The notes below the pieces were generated by a model. It saw only the letters and a program-made list of their open reading frames with translations. It was not told where the DNA came from and did no database searches. Below are positions 14,058 through 23,007 of a stretch of DNA of 34,712 nucleotides, piece by piece (position 1 is the first letter of the stretch; each line of letters begins with the position of its first letter). The stretch is from NCBI GenBank assembly GCA_014801875.1, contig JAAVDJ010000007.1, positions 42,043 through 76,754 on the forward strand. Direction: 5' to 3'. The stretch comes from Bacteroides sp. Its GTDB lineage: Bacteria > Bacteroidota > Bacteroidia > Bacteroidales > Muribaculaceae. The position numbers and the translations under genes were made by a program.

Positions 14058-14741
14058 ATGAAAGTTGTCATACTTACTGCTATGGACAAAGAGCTCTCTC
14101 TTGTCCTGAACATTCTTGAAAATCCGAAGGAAGACACTATCGATGGAAATAAAATTTACCGTGGGAAATCAGGCATCCATGAAGTGATTCTCGCAAAATG
14201 TGGAATCGGTAAGGTTAATGCCGCTGTTAAAACTTTCTCCATTATCAGCCATGAAAGACCCGAGCTGGTAATAAACAGTGGTGTGGCAGGTGGTGCCGGA
14301 CTACCGGTAGGTGCTACTCTGGTTGCTGACAAAGTTGCATATGATGATGTGTGGTGCGGGACAGGGACAGAATTCGGGCAAGCAGACGGCTGTCCGCTCT
14401 TCTTTTCCCCACACCAGATTGTGATTGACAAGGCCAAAGAATGCCTTAAAGACGCCAATATTCATTATGGGCTTATATGCAGTGGCGACACCTTTATCTC
14501 ATCTCCTGAGGAAATTGCCTTTATCCGTAGCAAATTCCCTCAAGTAAAAGCCGTCGATATGGAATCCGCATCAATCGCACAGGTTTGTTTCTTGACAAAT
14601 ACTCCTTTCAGCATTGTGCGTGTCGTCAGCGACACTCCCGGAGAAGGGGAAAACATCAGTCAATACAAAGATTTCTGGAAGACCGCCCCTGAGAAGACTT
14701 TCGAAACAGTGAAAGCCTTGATCAATAATCTCGATTTATAA
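14058..14741 (+). CDS. mtnN: 5'-Methylthioadenosine/S-adenosylhomocysteine nucleosidase
   Basis: The protein is 227 aa. It splits MTA and SAH to adenine plus the thioribose sugar, clearing inhibitory by-products of SAM use and feeding methionine salvage. The catalytic acids are present: E12 in AMDKELSLV, E169 in AVDMESASIAQVC and the Asp in VVSDTPGEG. GSGVAGG-type binding is seen in NSGVAGGAGLPVGA. Length is normal. It sits 33 nt after dus and 16 nt before the BASS gene in one operon. Confidence 0.95.
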   Translation: MKVVILTAMDKELSLVLNILENPKEDTIDGNKIYRGKSGIHEVILAKCGIGKVNAAVKTFSIISHERPELVINSGVAGGAGLPVGATLVADKVAYDDVWCGTGTEFGQADGCPLFFSPHQIVIDKAKECLKDANIHYGLICSGDTFISSPEEIAFIRSKFPQVKAVDMESASIAQVCFLTNTPFSIVRVVSDTPGEGENISQYKDFWKTAPEKTFETVKALINNLDL

Positions 14742-14757
14742 CGTTCATCTTATTATA

Positions 14758-15696
14758 ATGGCTATAAACCGATCCACACTCAAGACTCTAATGCTCCCGG
14801 TCGCTATGGTCGGAGGTGCAATTTTCTATCCGTGGATGGGGCATCTCACATTTCTCTCCCCATACCTCATCTTTATAATGCTCTTCATCACGTATTGCAA
14901 GTTGAAAATAGCCGATTTCAAGCCCAATCGTTTCGAGCTTACTCTTCTTCTCGCTCAGATTGTTCTGGCAGCGGCAGGATATTTTCTCACTTTCTTCTGG
15001 AACCGTACGCTGGCGGAAGGGATATTTATTTGCTTCATTATCCCTACTGCAACTGCCGCTCCCGTTATCACATCAATGCTGGGAGGAAGTATCTCTAAAG
15101 TAGCGACCTATAGCCTGATATGCAATGCTTTCGTTGCTGTAGCAGGCCCCCTGATGTTTGCGGCTGTGGGAGAACATCCTGAAATTACCTTTATCCATTC
15201 CTTCGGGATGATTCTTGTGCAAGTGTTTCCTCTTATACTTGCCCCACTTGCCCTTGCTCTGATACTCAGATACACATGGCCGAAAGCTCATTCAAAGATT
15301 GTAGGAATGCAGCAGCTTTCTTTCTATCTTTGGTCAGTATCCCTTTTCATAGTGGTAGGCAGTTGTGTGGCTTTCGCCATCAAAGCCTGGACTCCGGAAA
15401 CCACATCCACTATGGTTCTTCTCGCGCTGGGAGCCCTTGCGGCTTGCCTCATCCAATTTAAACTTGGAAGGATAATTGGAGGAAAGTTCGGCGATAAAGT
15501 GGCCGGAGGTCAAGGTCTCGGGCAGAAAAACACTGTTCTTGCTGTTTGGCTTGCCCTCGCCTATCTTAATCCTTTGGCCTCCATCGCTCCCGCCTCATAT
15601 GTCGCGTGGCAGAATATTATCAATTCATGGCAGTTGATGCGCCATCAGTCACATATCAGAAAACTTAATTCTGAGACGCAGGAGATGAGGGAGTAG
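14758..15696 (+). CDS. BASS family (bile acid:sodium symporter-like) transporter
   Basis: The protein is 312 aa with about nine or ten membrane helices. PYLIFIMLFITYCKL near the N-terminus, the TATAAPVITSMLGG crossover and the C-terminal GLGQKNTVLAVWLALAYLNP resemble the bile acid:sodium symporter fold; the GQKN-type crossover segment is the most telling. The substrate cannot be inferred. The final 32 bases overlap the 3' end of the convergent helicase gene. It is the last gene of the operon, and no terminator is visible, so read-through antisense to the helicase is possible. Confidence 0.78.
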   Translation: MAINRSTLKTLMLPVAMVGGAIFYPWMGHLTFLSPYLIFIMLFITYCKLKIADFKPNRFELTLLLAQIVLAAAGYFLTFFWNRTLAEGIFICFIIPTATAAPVITSMLGGSISKVATYSLICNAFVAVAGPLMFAAVGEHPEITFIHSFGMILVQVFPLILAPLALALILRYTWPKAHSKIVGMQQLSFYLWSVSLFIVVGSCVAFAIKAWTPETTSTMVLLALGALAACLIQFKLGRIIGGKFGDKVAGGQGLGQKNTVLAVWLALAYLNPLASIAPASYVAWQNIINSWQLMRHQSHIRKLNSETQEMRE

Positions 15697-17026
15697 CTTT
15701 TCTTCCCCTTCTTCTGTAAAACCTCTTCTTTGATTCTTCCGGATTCACAGAAGAGGTTTCCTTTTTTTCATTACTCTTATTTTTTGCATTTGGTTGTTTG
15801 TCCTTTTCCCTACTGAAAGATCTGAATCGATTGCCTCTCCCGGTCTTACGCCTTCCACCACCGTTCATATCCTTTCCTCCATACTCAGGGACTTCCCCAA
15901 GCTCAGCCGGCACAGGTAGTTTTTCAACCTCCTTCTCAAGGAGCTTTTCTATCATCCTGAATTTACCCCTCTCCTTTTCGCTGATAAAGGTGTATGCGCA
16001 CCCTTCTCTGTCTGCCCTCGCTGTCCTACCTATACGATGAACATAATCTTCCCCCTCATGCGGAACATCAAAATTTATCACAGTCTCAATATTGTCGATA
16101 TCAATTCCCCTCGCTATGATATCTGTCGCTACCAACACATTTATCTTTGATGCCTTGAAGCGAAGCATCACCTCTTCCCTATCGTTCTGCGTGAGGTCAG
16201 AATGCATCTCGGCTACTTTAATATTATTTTTCCTCAACTCTCGAGTCAACTCCTTCACCTTCTGTTTTGAGGAGGAGAACACAATAACTCTTTGAGGGGG
16301 ATTATCCTTAAAAATTCTTTCAAGAATTGGGAGTTTCTGTTTTTCATAGCAGACATAGGCCATCTGATGTATTTTATCAGCAGGCTTCGATACTGCCAGT
16401 TTAACTTCCACAGGATTCAGAAGAATCTGCTTAGCCATCTGCTGGATTTTCGGGGGCATCGTAGCAGAAAAAAGAAGTGTCTGACGCTCTTTGGGCAAAT
16501 GTCCTACAATCTGCATGATATCATCAAAAAATCCCATATCGAGCATTCTGTCGGCCTCATCAAGAACAAAAAAAGATACTTTCGAAAGATCTACATAACC
16601 CATGCTGAGATGGGCGAGTAATCTCCCGGGAGTTGCTATGACCACATCGGCACCGCTTTTCAGCCCTTTTCTTTGCTGTTCATAAGTATGACCGTCAGTC
16701 CCGCCATAAATAGCCATACTGCTGACTGGCATAAAATAAGAGAAACCCTGCATTTGACGATCTATCTGCTGAGCAAGTTCTCGAGTTGGGGCCATGACCA
16801 CACAATTAACATTATCCTGAGGATAATTATCATTGACCAGGCGTTCTATAATCGGCAAAAGATATGCTGCTGTCTTTCCGGTGCCTGTCTGAGCAACTGC
16901 AAGCAGGTCGTGTCCTTCCAGAACGGGGGGTATCGACAACTCCTGAATTGGTGTGCACTCGTCAAAATGCATGTCATAGAGAGCGTCGAGCAGGTCATCG
17001 TTTGTCAGTAAATCTTCAAATCGCAT
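15665..17026 (-). CDS. DEAD-box RNA helicase (RhlE-like)
   Basis: The protein is 453 aa. Motifs come in order: Q motif PIQELSIP, AQTGTGKT (45-52), PTRELAQQ, TPGRLLAHL, DEADRMLDMGF, SATMP, then the second RecA domain with ATDIIARGIDI and HRIGRTAR. The last 80 residues are Arg, Lys, Gly and Ser-rich (GGRRKTGRGNRFRS and a final RRRGRKATPSSP tail), typical of RNA-binding tails of RhlE-type helicases that unwind RNA in ribosome assembly and decay. It is monocistronic. The nearest -7 box (17145-17152) implies a leader of about 110 nt, and DEAD-box genes are often regulated in such leaders. Confidence 0.94.
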   Translation of the reverse strand: MRFEDLLTNDDLLDALYDMHFDECTPIQELSIPPVLEGHDLLAVAQTGTGKTAAYLLPIIERLVNDNYPQDNVNCVVMAPTRELAQQIDRQMQGFSYFMPVSSMAIYGGTDGHTYEQQRKGLKSGADVVIATPGRLLAHLSMGYVDLSKVSFFVLDEADRMLDMGFFDDIMQIVGHLPKERQTLLFSATMPPKIQQMAKQILLNPVEVKLAVSKPADKIHQMAYVCYEKQKLPILERIFKDNPPQRVIVFSSSKQKVKELTRELRKNNIKVAEMHSDLTQNDREEVMLRFKASKINVLVATDIIARGIDIDNIETVINFDVPHEGEDYVHRIGRTARADREGCAYTFISEKERGKFRMIEKLLEKEVEKLPVPAELGEVPEYGGKDMNGGGRRKTGRGNRFRSFSREKDKQPNAKNKSNEKKETSSVNPEESKKRFYRRRGRKATPSSPASQN

Positions 17027-17144
17027 ATCTTTGTCTTTAATTTTACAAGTAAATTATTTAGCTTCCGAAGCAAACGTTTCGAAACCGATATGTAGTATCA
17101 AGGAAAATCAGCAAAAAATTTTCTTATTCCTTAAAATTTAAGGC

Positions 17145-17152
17145 AAAATTAG
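17145..17152 (-). promoter_or_regulatory. -7 promoter box for the DEAD-box helicase gene
   Basis: On the minus strand TAATTTTG matches the consensus. It has no TTTG partner at the usual distance. If used, the leader is about 110 nt and contains the short palindrome CTTAAAATTTAAG close to the start of transcription. Confidence 0.4.
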
Positions 17153-17253
17153 TAAAAAATTATGTTTTTATAAAAAAATTTTATAACCTAATACAATATT
17201 ACCTGACAAATATGAGTTATAATATTGAAACGACTTTACTATTTACTAACAAC

Positions 17254-17760
17254 ATGAAGACGAACAATTCGTTCCAAAAAAAGATTCTGGGTCTGCAGGC
17301 AAACCTTCTGAGTTTTGCCTATCAGTTGACCGCCAACAGAGAGGAAGCTCAAGACCTCCTTCAGGACACTACCCTTAAGGCACTTGACAACGAAGACAAG
17401 TTTGTTGACAATGTGAATTTTAAGGGGTGGGTATTCACCATCATGCGTAACATCTTCATCAACAATTACCGCCAGTCTGTAAAAAAGGCTACAGTAATTG
17501 ACCAGTCTGAAGATCTATTCCATTTGAACCTGTCTCAGGATTCCGGGTTCGAGACTCCGGAAGGTTCTTATGCCGTCAAAGAGATTTCTGCAGCACTTAA
17601 CGGGTTCTCCGATGAATATCGAGTGCCTTTCAATCTTTATGTCGCCGGGTACAAGTACTCTGAGATTGCTGAAAAGATGAATCTCCCAATCGGAACTGTC
17701 AAAACGAGAATATTTGTCGCAAGACAAAAACTCCGTGATCAGCTGAAAGATTTTAGATAA
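17254..17760 (+). CDS. ECF-type RNA polymerase sigma factor, copy 1
   Basis: The protein is 168 aa with the start chosen at MKTNNSF (an upstream ATG at 17212 adds 14 residues absent from the second copy). Sigma region 2 is seen as LLSFAYQLTANREEAQDLLQ with GWVFTIMRNIFINNYR, and region 4 is the helix-turn-helix YKYSEIAEKMNLPIGTVKTR. It should direct RNA polymerase to a dedicated promoter set, which is not identifiable here. No anti-sigma factor gene lies next to it, unusual for ECF sigma factors. A near-identical paralogue follows 241 nt later. A hairpin terminator ends the gene, so each copy has its own transcript. Confidence 0.93.
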   Translation: MKTNNSFQKKILGLQANLLSFAYQLTANREEAQDLLQDTTLKALDNEDKFVDNVNFKGWVFTIMRNIFINNYRQSVKKATVIDQSEDLFHLNLSQDSGFETPEGSYAVKEISAALNGFSDEYRVPFNLYVAGYKYSEIAEKMNLPIGTVKTRIFVARQKLRDQLKDFR

Positions 17761-17788
17761 AAATCCAAGTTTCGCATGAGTCTGTTTC

Positions 17789-17826
17789 AAGTGGTTGCCT
17801 CAAATTGAGACAACCACTTTCTTTTT
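17789..17826 (+). terminator. Terminator after sigma-factor copy 1
   Basis: The arms AAGTGGTTG and CAACCACTT, extended inward with one mismatch by CTCAA/TTGAG, form a stem and are followed by TCTTTTT. It would end transcription before the second sigma gene. Confidence 0.75.
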
Positions 17827-18001
17827 GCCATATACACTTGACTATTTTCCTTAATTCTTGAATAAAAATTTGACACTATGTCACTCAGAAATTTTTCTTG
17901 AGAAAAGGTTGTCATTTAAGTGATGCTTTATCAAACTTTTTTCAATATCAAACGTTTTAAAGTTAAACAACGACTATTCACAACAAAACAACAGGCGCAA
18001 C

Positions 18002-18505
18002 ATGAAAGCGAATTCATTCCAGCAAAAAATCTTAGGATTGCAGAGCAACCTCTTAAGTTTCGCTTACCAGTTGACTACGAACCGAGACGAAGCTCAAGAT
18101 TTGCTGCAAGACACTACCCTGAAGGCGCTCGACAATGAGGAAAAATTTGTCGACAATGTTAATTTTAAGGGGTGGATATTCACAATCATGAGAAACATCT
18201 TTATCAATAACTATCGCCAGAACGTAAAAAAGGCGACTGTCATTGATCAAAGTGAAGATCTCTACCACCTCAATCTTTCTCAAGACTCCGGTCTTTCTAC
18301 TCCTGAGGGCTCATATAATGTGAAGGAAATCTCCGCGGCTCTCAATGAATTTTCTGACGAATATAGAGTTCCTTTCAACATGTATATCGCCGGATATAAA
18401 TACAATGAAATCGCAGAAAAAATGAACCTCCCTGTCGGGACTGTAAAAAGCAGAATATTCTTCGCTCGCAAAAAGCTTCGTGAAGAATTAAAAGACTTCA
18501 GATAA
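18002..18505 (+). CDS. ECF-type RNA polymerase sigma factor, copy 2
   Basis: The protein is 167 aa and is about 85% identical to copy 1 by eye over its whole length. It has the same region 2 (LLSFAYQLTTNRDEAQDLLQ) and region 4 (YKYNEIAEKMNLPVGTVKSR). Most differences are conservative, while the loop between regions 2 and 4 differs more (SGLSTPEGSYNV versus SGFETPEGSYAV). The upstream regions of the two genes show no clear resemblance, so the two copies are probably regulated differently even though they should recognise similar promoters. It has no anti-sigma neighbour and ends in a strong shared terminator. Confidence 0.93.
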   Translation: MKANSFQQKILGLQSNLLSFAYQLTTNRDEAQDLLQDTTLKALDNEEKFVDNVNFKGWIFTIMRNIFINNYRQNVKKATVIDQSEDLYHLNLSQDSGLSTPEGSYNVKEISAALNEFSDEYRVPFNMYIAGYKYNEIAEKMNLPVGTVKSRIFFARKKLREELKDFR

Positions 18506-18517
18506 TTGTCAACCCCA

Positions 18518-18564
18518 AAATAAACAACGTGCCGGAACTTAGAGTTCCGGCACGTTGTTTATTT
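18518..18564. terminator. Perfect bidirectional terminator between sigma copy 2 and the DUF5686 gene
   Basis: Two perfect 22-bp arms with a 3-nt loop (TAG) have an inner stem ACGTGCCGGAACT, flanked by AAATAAA on the left and TTTATTT on the right. It serves both convergent genes. Confidence 0.92.
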
Positions 18565-18573
18565 TTATTTATC

Positions 18574-21159
18574 TTAGAATGAAAAGTGAAAGGCAAATCT
18601 CAATCCGCTTTTGTCGCAACCCGGAGTATCTCGATATGTAAGCCTCCATACATAATCAATCCTGAAAAACATACAGATATTATCAATCCCTACCCCTAAT
18701 TCCATGTAAGGTTTATCAGTCATTACCCTCGGGTGTGCATCAAATGGAAAGATCGGAAGATCTCTGTTTTGCTCTGGGTCATTCCTGCTTGATAATCCCC
18801 CCATCAATCCTTTAAATGTCACAACTTCCCGAAGTTTTAGCCGATTAAGAAGCGGTATGCGATTAAAAAGAACACCCATCCCGAAATATGTGAGATCTAT
18901 TGCTCCATACTTATCATTCGCAAACTCCATCGGGTTCATCAGCGAATAGCTCTCAGGCTGAATGGTGTATGATAGATTTGCATTAGGCCACATTAATGAT
19001 GGAAAGTAAACACTACTCCAGGTATAGCCCCCTTTAAGAATCACGTCTGTGTATCCAAATGCTGAAAACCAAAGTCTTTTGCGTATACTTAGCTCAGTTC
19101 GGTTAAGAGTAAAAGCAGAGCCCAAGAACCCTTTAGGTCCGTATTCATGTGTCAATTGGAAAATCCAGGCATCCATATTGACCGGACTACGGGTAGTTCT
19201 CCCTTGAATGAATTTTTCTCCAGGAGCCCATCTCACTGACAGGGCAAATGATGATTGTCTGTATTTCTCCATAACATCACCATTTGCAAAAATGAAAGGT
19301 ATCCATTGAGTGGCCTCCTGAGTCTCCCGTCTGACTTTAGCCTCTACGGAGAAATTATTGGGAAGTTCAAGAATATATCCCCCTTGCTCGAGTCGGCGAT
19401 AGGTCGTCAGTATGCTCTTCATTCTCTTTATCGATAGGAATGCGTTATCGGAATTTGTGAAAAGGTAATGCTGTCCAAGCATATCAAGGTCATAACGATA
19501 ATTGAAGAATAAACCGTGGCGCGGCCATTCAAAGGAATGGTATTTCTTTTCAGGAAAGGAATATTCCATATCAACGCCATATTTCCATTTATGGTCTCGC
19601 GTTCCGTATGCAATATATGCGGTTCCAAACAAGTGTTTATTGAGATGGGCAGTTGTCATTCCTCCTAACCTTAATCTCACCCCTTCCACAGTGTTCCCAC
19701 TTATCAAGGTATTGAGCGGACCGATATCGAACTTGCTGTTTTTACCGGTCATGAGGTAGCCACTCTCCAACAATCTTACAACTTTCTCGCCCCAATAAAG
19801 CAAAGGTTTCTTCCTCATGGCTTTCATCATGCCACCCATTCTTGATTCTGCAGCAGTGAGAGGCACCAACCTCGACTCCTCCCAAAATCCCTCACCCCTT
19901 TCCGCGGATTCGTCAAGGGCGAAATAATTACCTAACTTGCTATAGAAATCATCATATTTATCAGACCGTGTATAATCGAAATCGGTATATACTGTGGTCT
20001 TCCTTCCATATATCTTTGGAGCCTGCGGTATGAGCGACAGCTCTATGCAGACATCATCATATACTTTATGGCGATTCCCTAAGCTGTCTTTTTCATAAGT
20101 CAGATTTATGAATATATTGTCCACCAGGTTCATATTTATATCCGAAGGTGTGCGCATAGTAATTTTCTTCACAAACATGGTACTATCTCCCAAAGGCACA
20201 TAGATATTTCCGTTGAACCCCATCGACTGGGCGTTATGAGGGACAAAGGACAATTCTATGCAACGCTCCTCCCCCACAAAAACAGTATCTGTTAGGTAAT
20301 ATTTATAATAATCCGGACCTATACCTGACAGAGGACTGACAAATCTGTTCTGAAGCAAAGTAATGCTCTCCTTATATGGATCTATCTCCCTCACGGCATC
20401 TTCCATAATTATCCGCATATTATCCTGATTTATCACTTCGTCTATTCCGCAGCTACGATATCCCTCGACTATCTCTTTCTCATTCTTCCCTTCTTCGAAA
20501 AGTCGGGTAGATTGCTTTTCTTTAAGCATGAGGTTGAGTAGTCTTTTTCCCGTAATCGGTGAGAAGTCTACGTAATCTTCAAGGAATTTTCCCCCTTTTG
20601 AAAAATAACCATCCTTGAATTCCTGTTTGAAATCATTTACTCCTATCAAGGTCTTTTCATATTGGGAATAGGAATAATAAGGTTCATTCTTCGGGTCGTG
20701 GTGCCTTGATTCTTCTCTGAGTTTTTTCACAAAATCAACTGCGGGATTATTTTTCTTGGAGTATTTATTCTTCGTTGGATTTATCACCACAGCATCCAAT
20801 TCATATTGCCTCGGGGTAAGATAGATGGTTCTGAGTGTATCAGAACCGTCAAATTTCAATATGAAGGGTGTATAGCCTGATGCTGTGATTTTCCATTCTT
20901 CATTAATTCCTGAAACTACGCTGACTGTGAAGTGTCCGTTCTCATCGGCCACAACGTTTCTTTTCCGGTCTTTTTCCGATATTATGGTTGCCAGCGGTAT
21001 GGCTTCTCCAGTCTCTGCATCCTTCACCACTCCCGAGACTCTATTGACATCCCCTCTGATTGTCTGGGAGGAAATAGACACAGATACCATTAATATAATA
21101 AGGAGTGTTATCACTCCTGCCATGATTTGTCGATAGAATAAGAAATAAGAGATTCTCAC
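18574..21159 (-). CDS. DUF5686 outer-membrane protein with a carboxypeptidase-like regulatory domain
   Basis: The protein is 861 aa. Residues 1-32 look like a signal peptide; the listed start is a GTG, and an ATG at 21123 (MAGVITLL) is the alternative, which lacks the basic residues. Residues 38-115 are a carboxypeptidase D regulatory-like fold (VSGVVKDAETGEAIPLATI). NPTKNKYSKKNNPAVDFVKK and PYYSYSQYEKTLIGVND mark the start of DUF5686. The rest alternates short hydrophobic strands and ends with an aromatic residue (FHFSF), as in outer-membrane beta-barrels. The function of DUF5686 is unknown. It stands alone, ended by the shared terminator. Confidence 0.9.
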   Translation of the reverse strand: MRISYFLFYRQIMAGVITLLIILMVSVSISSQTIRGDVNRVSGVVKDAETGEAIPLATIISEKDRKRNVVADENGHFTVSVVSGINEEWKITASGYTPFILKFDGSDTLRTIYLTPRQYELDAVVINPTKNKYSKKNNPAVDFVKKLREESRHHDPKNEPYYSYSQYEKTLIGVNDFKQEFKDGYFSKGGKFLEDYVDFSPITGKRLLNLMLKEKQSTRLFEEGKNEKEIVEGYRSCGIDEVINQDNMRIIMEDAVREIDPYKESITLLQNRFVSPLSGIGPDYYKYYLTDTVFVGEERCIELSFVPHNAQSMGFNGNIYVPLGDSTMFVKKITMRTPSDINMNLVDNIFINLTYEKDSLGNRHKVYDDVCIELSLIPQAPKIYGRKTTVYTDFDYTRSDKYDDFYSKLGNYFALDESAERGEGFWEESRLVPLTAAESRMGGMMKAMRKKPLLYWGEKVVRLLESGYLMTGKNSKFDIGPLNTLISGNTVEGVRLRLGGMTTAHLNKHLFGTAYIAYGTRDHKWKYGVDMEYSFPEKKYHSFEWPRHGLFFNYRYDLDMLGQHYLFTNSDNAFLSIKRMKSILTTYRRLEQGGYILELPNNFSVEAKVRRETQEATQWIPFIFANGDVMEKYRQSSFALSVRWAPGEKFIQGRTTRSPVNMDAWIFQLTHEYGPKGFLGSAFTLNRTELSIRKRLWFSAFGYTDVILKGGYTWSSVYFPSLMWPNANLSYTIQPESYSLMNPMEFANDKYGAIDLTYFGMGVLFNRIPLLNRLKLREVVTFKGLMGGLSSRNDPEQNRDLPIFPFDAHPRVMTDKPYMELGVGIDNICMFFRIDYVWRLTYRDTPGCDKSGLRFAFHFSF

Positions 21160-21175
21160 TTTATTATTTTTTTCG

Positions 21176-21183
21176 TAACTTTG
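21176..21183 (+). promoter_or_regulatory. -7 promoter box for the CYTH gene
   Basis: TAACTTTG matches the -7 consensus, 24 nt before the ATG at 21208. The TTTG partner is not seen. The box lies in the 49-nt gap between divergent genes. Confidence 0.5.
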
Positions 21184-21207
21184 CTGGTGTTAATAATAAT
21201 TTTAGTT

Positions 21208-21648
21208 ATGGCTTTTGAAATTGAGCACAAATATCTTGTAAAAGACACCTCATACCGGGATATGGCCGCCGAAATTATTCTTATTCTTCAAGGCTATATT
21301 GACCGCACACCGGAAAGAACCGTCAGAATCAGAATAATAGACGATAAGGGCTTCATTACGGTGAAAGGGAAAACTATAGGCGACACACGCCTTGAGTTTG
21401 AATACGAAATACCTCTCGAGGACGCCAGGCAAATGATGAATCTTTGTCTCCCCGGAATAATTGAGAAAAGGCGTTATGTCGTCCCTTTCGAAGGGTTTGT
21501 TTGGGAAGTCGATGAGTTCGCCGGGACGCGGAAAGGGCTCGTCCTTGCAGAAATAGAACTTCCGGACTCCTCCACTCCCTATACTCTGCCATCCTTCATA
21601 GGAGAGAATGTCACCGGGCGTCCTGAGTTCTACAATTCTAATCTATGA
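21208..21648 (+). CDS. CYTH domain phosphatase/adenylate-cyclase-like protein
   Basis: The protein is 146 aa. The start is placed at MAFEIEHKYLV, because the ExExK motif (EIEHK) should lie at the very N-terminus; an earlier TTG would put nine hydrophobic residues before it. Alternating charged strands follow: RTVRIRIIDDKGFITVKGK, EFEYEIPLEDA and VWEVDEFAGTRKGLVLAEIEL. CYTH proteins bind triphosphates in a metal-dependent tunnel, and the known activities are thiamine triphosphatase, inorganic triphosphatase and class IV adenylate cyclase. Which applies here cannot be told. It is divergent from the DUF5686 gene and converges on the merR gene with a 3-nt gap. Confidence 0.92.
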   Translation: MAFEIEHKYLVKDTSYRDMAAEIILILQGYIDRTPERTVRIRIIDDKGFITVKGKTIGDTRLEFEYEIPLEDARQMMNLCLPGIIEKRRYVVPFEGFVWEVDEFAGTRKGLVLAEIELPDSSTPYTLPSFIGENVTGRPEFYNSNL

Positions 21649-21651
21649 ACC

Positions 21652-21993
21652 CTACCTCCGTTTGCTTAACGCCTTCGACATCATCTCCAGCTCATCCCTC
21701 ACATCCTGAAGTCTCTTAACTATCTCCATCTTTTTGGAGATATTGGCTTTGTTCAAACGCATCTGCTCCTTGGCTGCGTCTATTTTTAGTCCCTTTATTT
21801 TAAGAAGGAAGTAGATTATACGCAACGCTTCCACATCTTCAGGGGTATAATAACGCTGGTTGCCTACGCTCCGCATCGGACTGACTTCCGGAAATTCGCT
21901 CTCCCAATATCGGATTGTAGTCGGCGAGATACCAAGAATTTCCGACACCTCACTTATTTTATAGTATTTTTTCGATAAATCGTTTATCGCCAT
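21652..21993 (-). CDS. MerR-type DNA-binding regulator
   Basis: The protein is 113 aa. The winged helix-turn-helix YKISEVSEILGISPTTIRYWE (residues 11-31) and the wing RSVGNQRYYTPEDVEALRII are standard MerR parts. The coiled-coil helix and C-terminal basic residues (KALSKRR) are short, and there is no effector-binding domain and no Cys pair for metal binding. This small form is widespread in Bacteroidales beside the M23 peptidase gene, here 13 nt upstream. It may sense cell-wall state, but its target is not identifiable. Confidence 0.92.
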   Translation of the reverse strand: MAINDLSKKYYKISEVSEILGISPTTIRYWESEFPEVSPMRSVGNQRYYTPEDVEALRIIYFLLKIKGLKIDAAKEQMRLNKANISKKMEIVKRLQDVRDELEMMSKALSKRR

Positions 21994-22006
21994 TGTTTTT
22001 TATTTT

Positions 22007-22975
22007 TCAATCCATTAAATGCCCGGCATTTTCGCCCCTCTGAAGCATGTCGGAATATGCATCCGGCCCGAGCTCGACAAAAAAGTAATTCACAGGGTTC
22101 TGAGCCTCACCATGAAAACACACCTCATAATGGAGATGAGGACCTGAGGAGACTCCGGTTGAGCCGACACGTCCGATCAGCTGTCCTCTTTTTATTTCAT
22201 CCCCCTCCTTGACTGTCATTTCAGCAAGATGAGCATAGCGGGTCTGATAGTTGTAACCATGGTCAATCTCTATGAAATTCCCTTGTCCGGCTCTCCGCTC
22301 TGCAGCCGCTACCTTTCCATCCCCCGTGGCGTAGACAGGAGTTCCAAGGGGAGACGTGATGTCTATCCCCTCATGATATTTGGAATGACCGAACACAGGA
22401 TCCTTTCTGTGGCCAAATCCGCAGGCGAGAGTAAAGTCATCCCCCTTTATCGGCAAGACTCCGGGGATGTGTGACATTTTTTCTTTCTCCTTCCCTATTG
22501 TTTCCCGCAGCTGATCATAACTTTGCACTTGAGCCAGAATCTGCCTTTCCATCAAATCCATACGTCGGTTAAGACTGCTGACGAGTGCCGCATCGCTCAT
22601 ATTGTCTATTTCCTGATAACGCGAAGATTGCTCAAGGCCGGCCAGCCGCTGAATCTGGCTTAAAGGCTCCATCTGCATCATAACTCTGTAGAAATTATCA
22701 TCTCTTTCCTGAAGACGTTCCATCACCTTCAGTGAATTCTCTATCCTTCGGTTCAAAATCTTATATTGCGTCCGCAATTCTCTATTCTCACTTCTGAGAT
22801 TTTCCTCCGTGGGAGAGTCAAAACAATAGAATATCAGAAAAAACAACACAAACCCTATTAGCAAGGAAAGTCCCACAGTTTTCATCCACGTCACTATCCT
22901 ACTTCCGACAGAAGGATAGTAACGCTCAAAATTATCCGTTTCCGGATTATATTTATATAGGATTTCCTTTGCCAA
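22007..22975 (-). CDS. M23 family murein endopeptidase with N-terminal anchor and coiled coil
   Basis: The protein is 322 aa. A cytoplasmic tail (1-32) is followed by one membrane helix (about 33-52), a periplasmic coiled coil (about 58-165, ENLRSENRELRTQYKILNR) and an M23 domain (about 175-300). The Zn ligands are in YHEGIDITSP (H-x3-D) and in the paired AHLAEM / PHLHYEV motifs. Such enzymes cut peptidoglycan cross-links or activate amidases during growth and division. All three metal motifs are intact, so it should be active. It is translated from a symmetric bidirectional promoter shared with alaS, and merR follows in the same operon. Confidence 0.95.
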   Translation of the reverse strand: MAKEILYKYNPETDNFERYYPSVGSRIVTWMKTVGLSLLIGFVLFFLIFYCFDSPTEENLRSENRELRTQYKILNRRIENSLKVMERLQERDDNFYRVMMQMEPLSQIQRLAGLEQSSRYQEIDNMSDAALVSSLNRRMDLMERQILAQVQSYDQLRETIGKEKEKMSHIPGVLPIKGDDFTLACGFGHRKDPVFGHSKYHEGIDITSPLGTPVYATGDGKVAAAERRAGQGNFIEIDHGYNYQTRYAHLAEMTVKEGDEIKRGQLIGRVGSTGVSSGPHLHYEVCFHGEAQNPVNYFFVELGPDAYSDMLQRGENAGHLMD

Positions 22976-23007
22976 TGCCGTTTATTTCTTTTGTTGGTAT
23001 GTTATTG

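Noticed and set aside
21176..21183. Bidirectional palindromic promoter between the CYTH and DUF5686 genes, like the one at alaS
   Set aside because: A -7 box exists on the plus strand only; no symmetrical sequence is present in the 49-nt gap.
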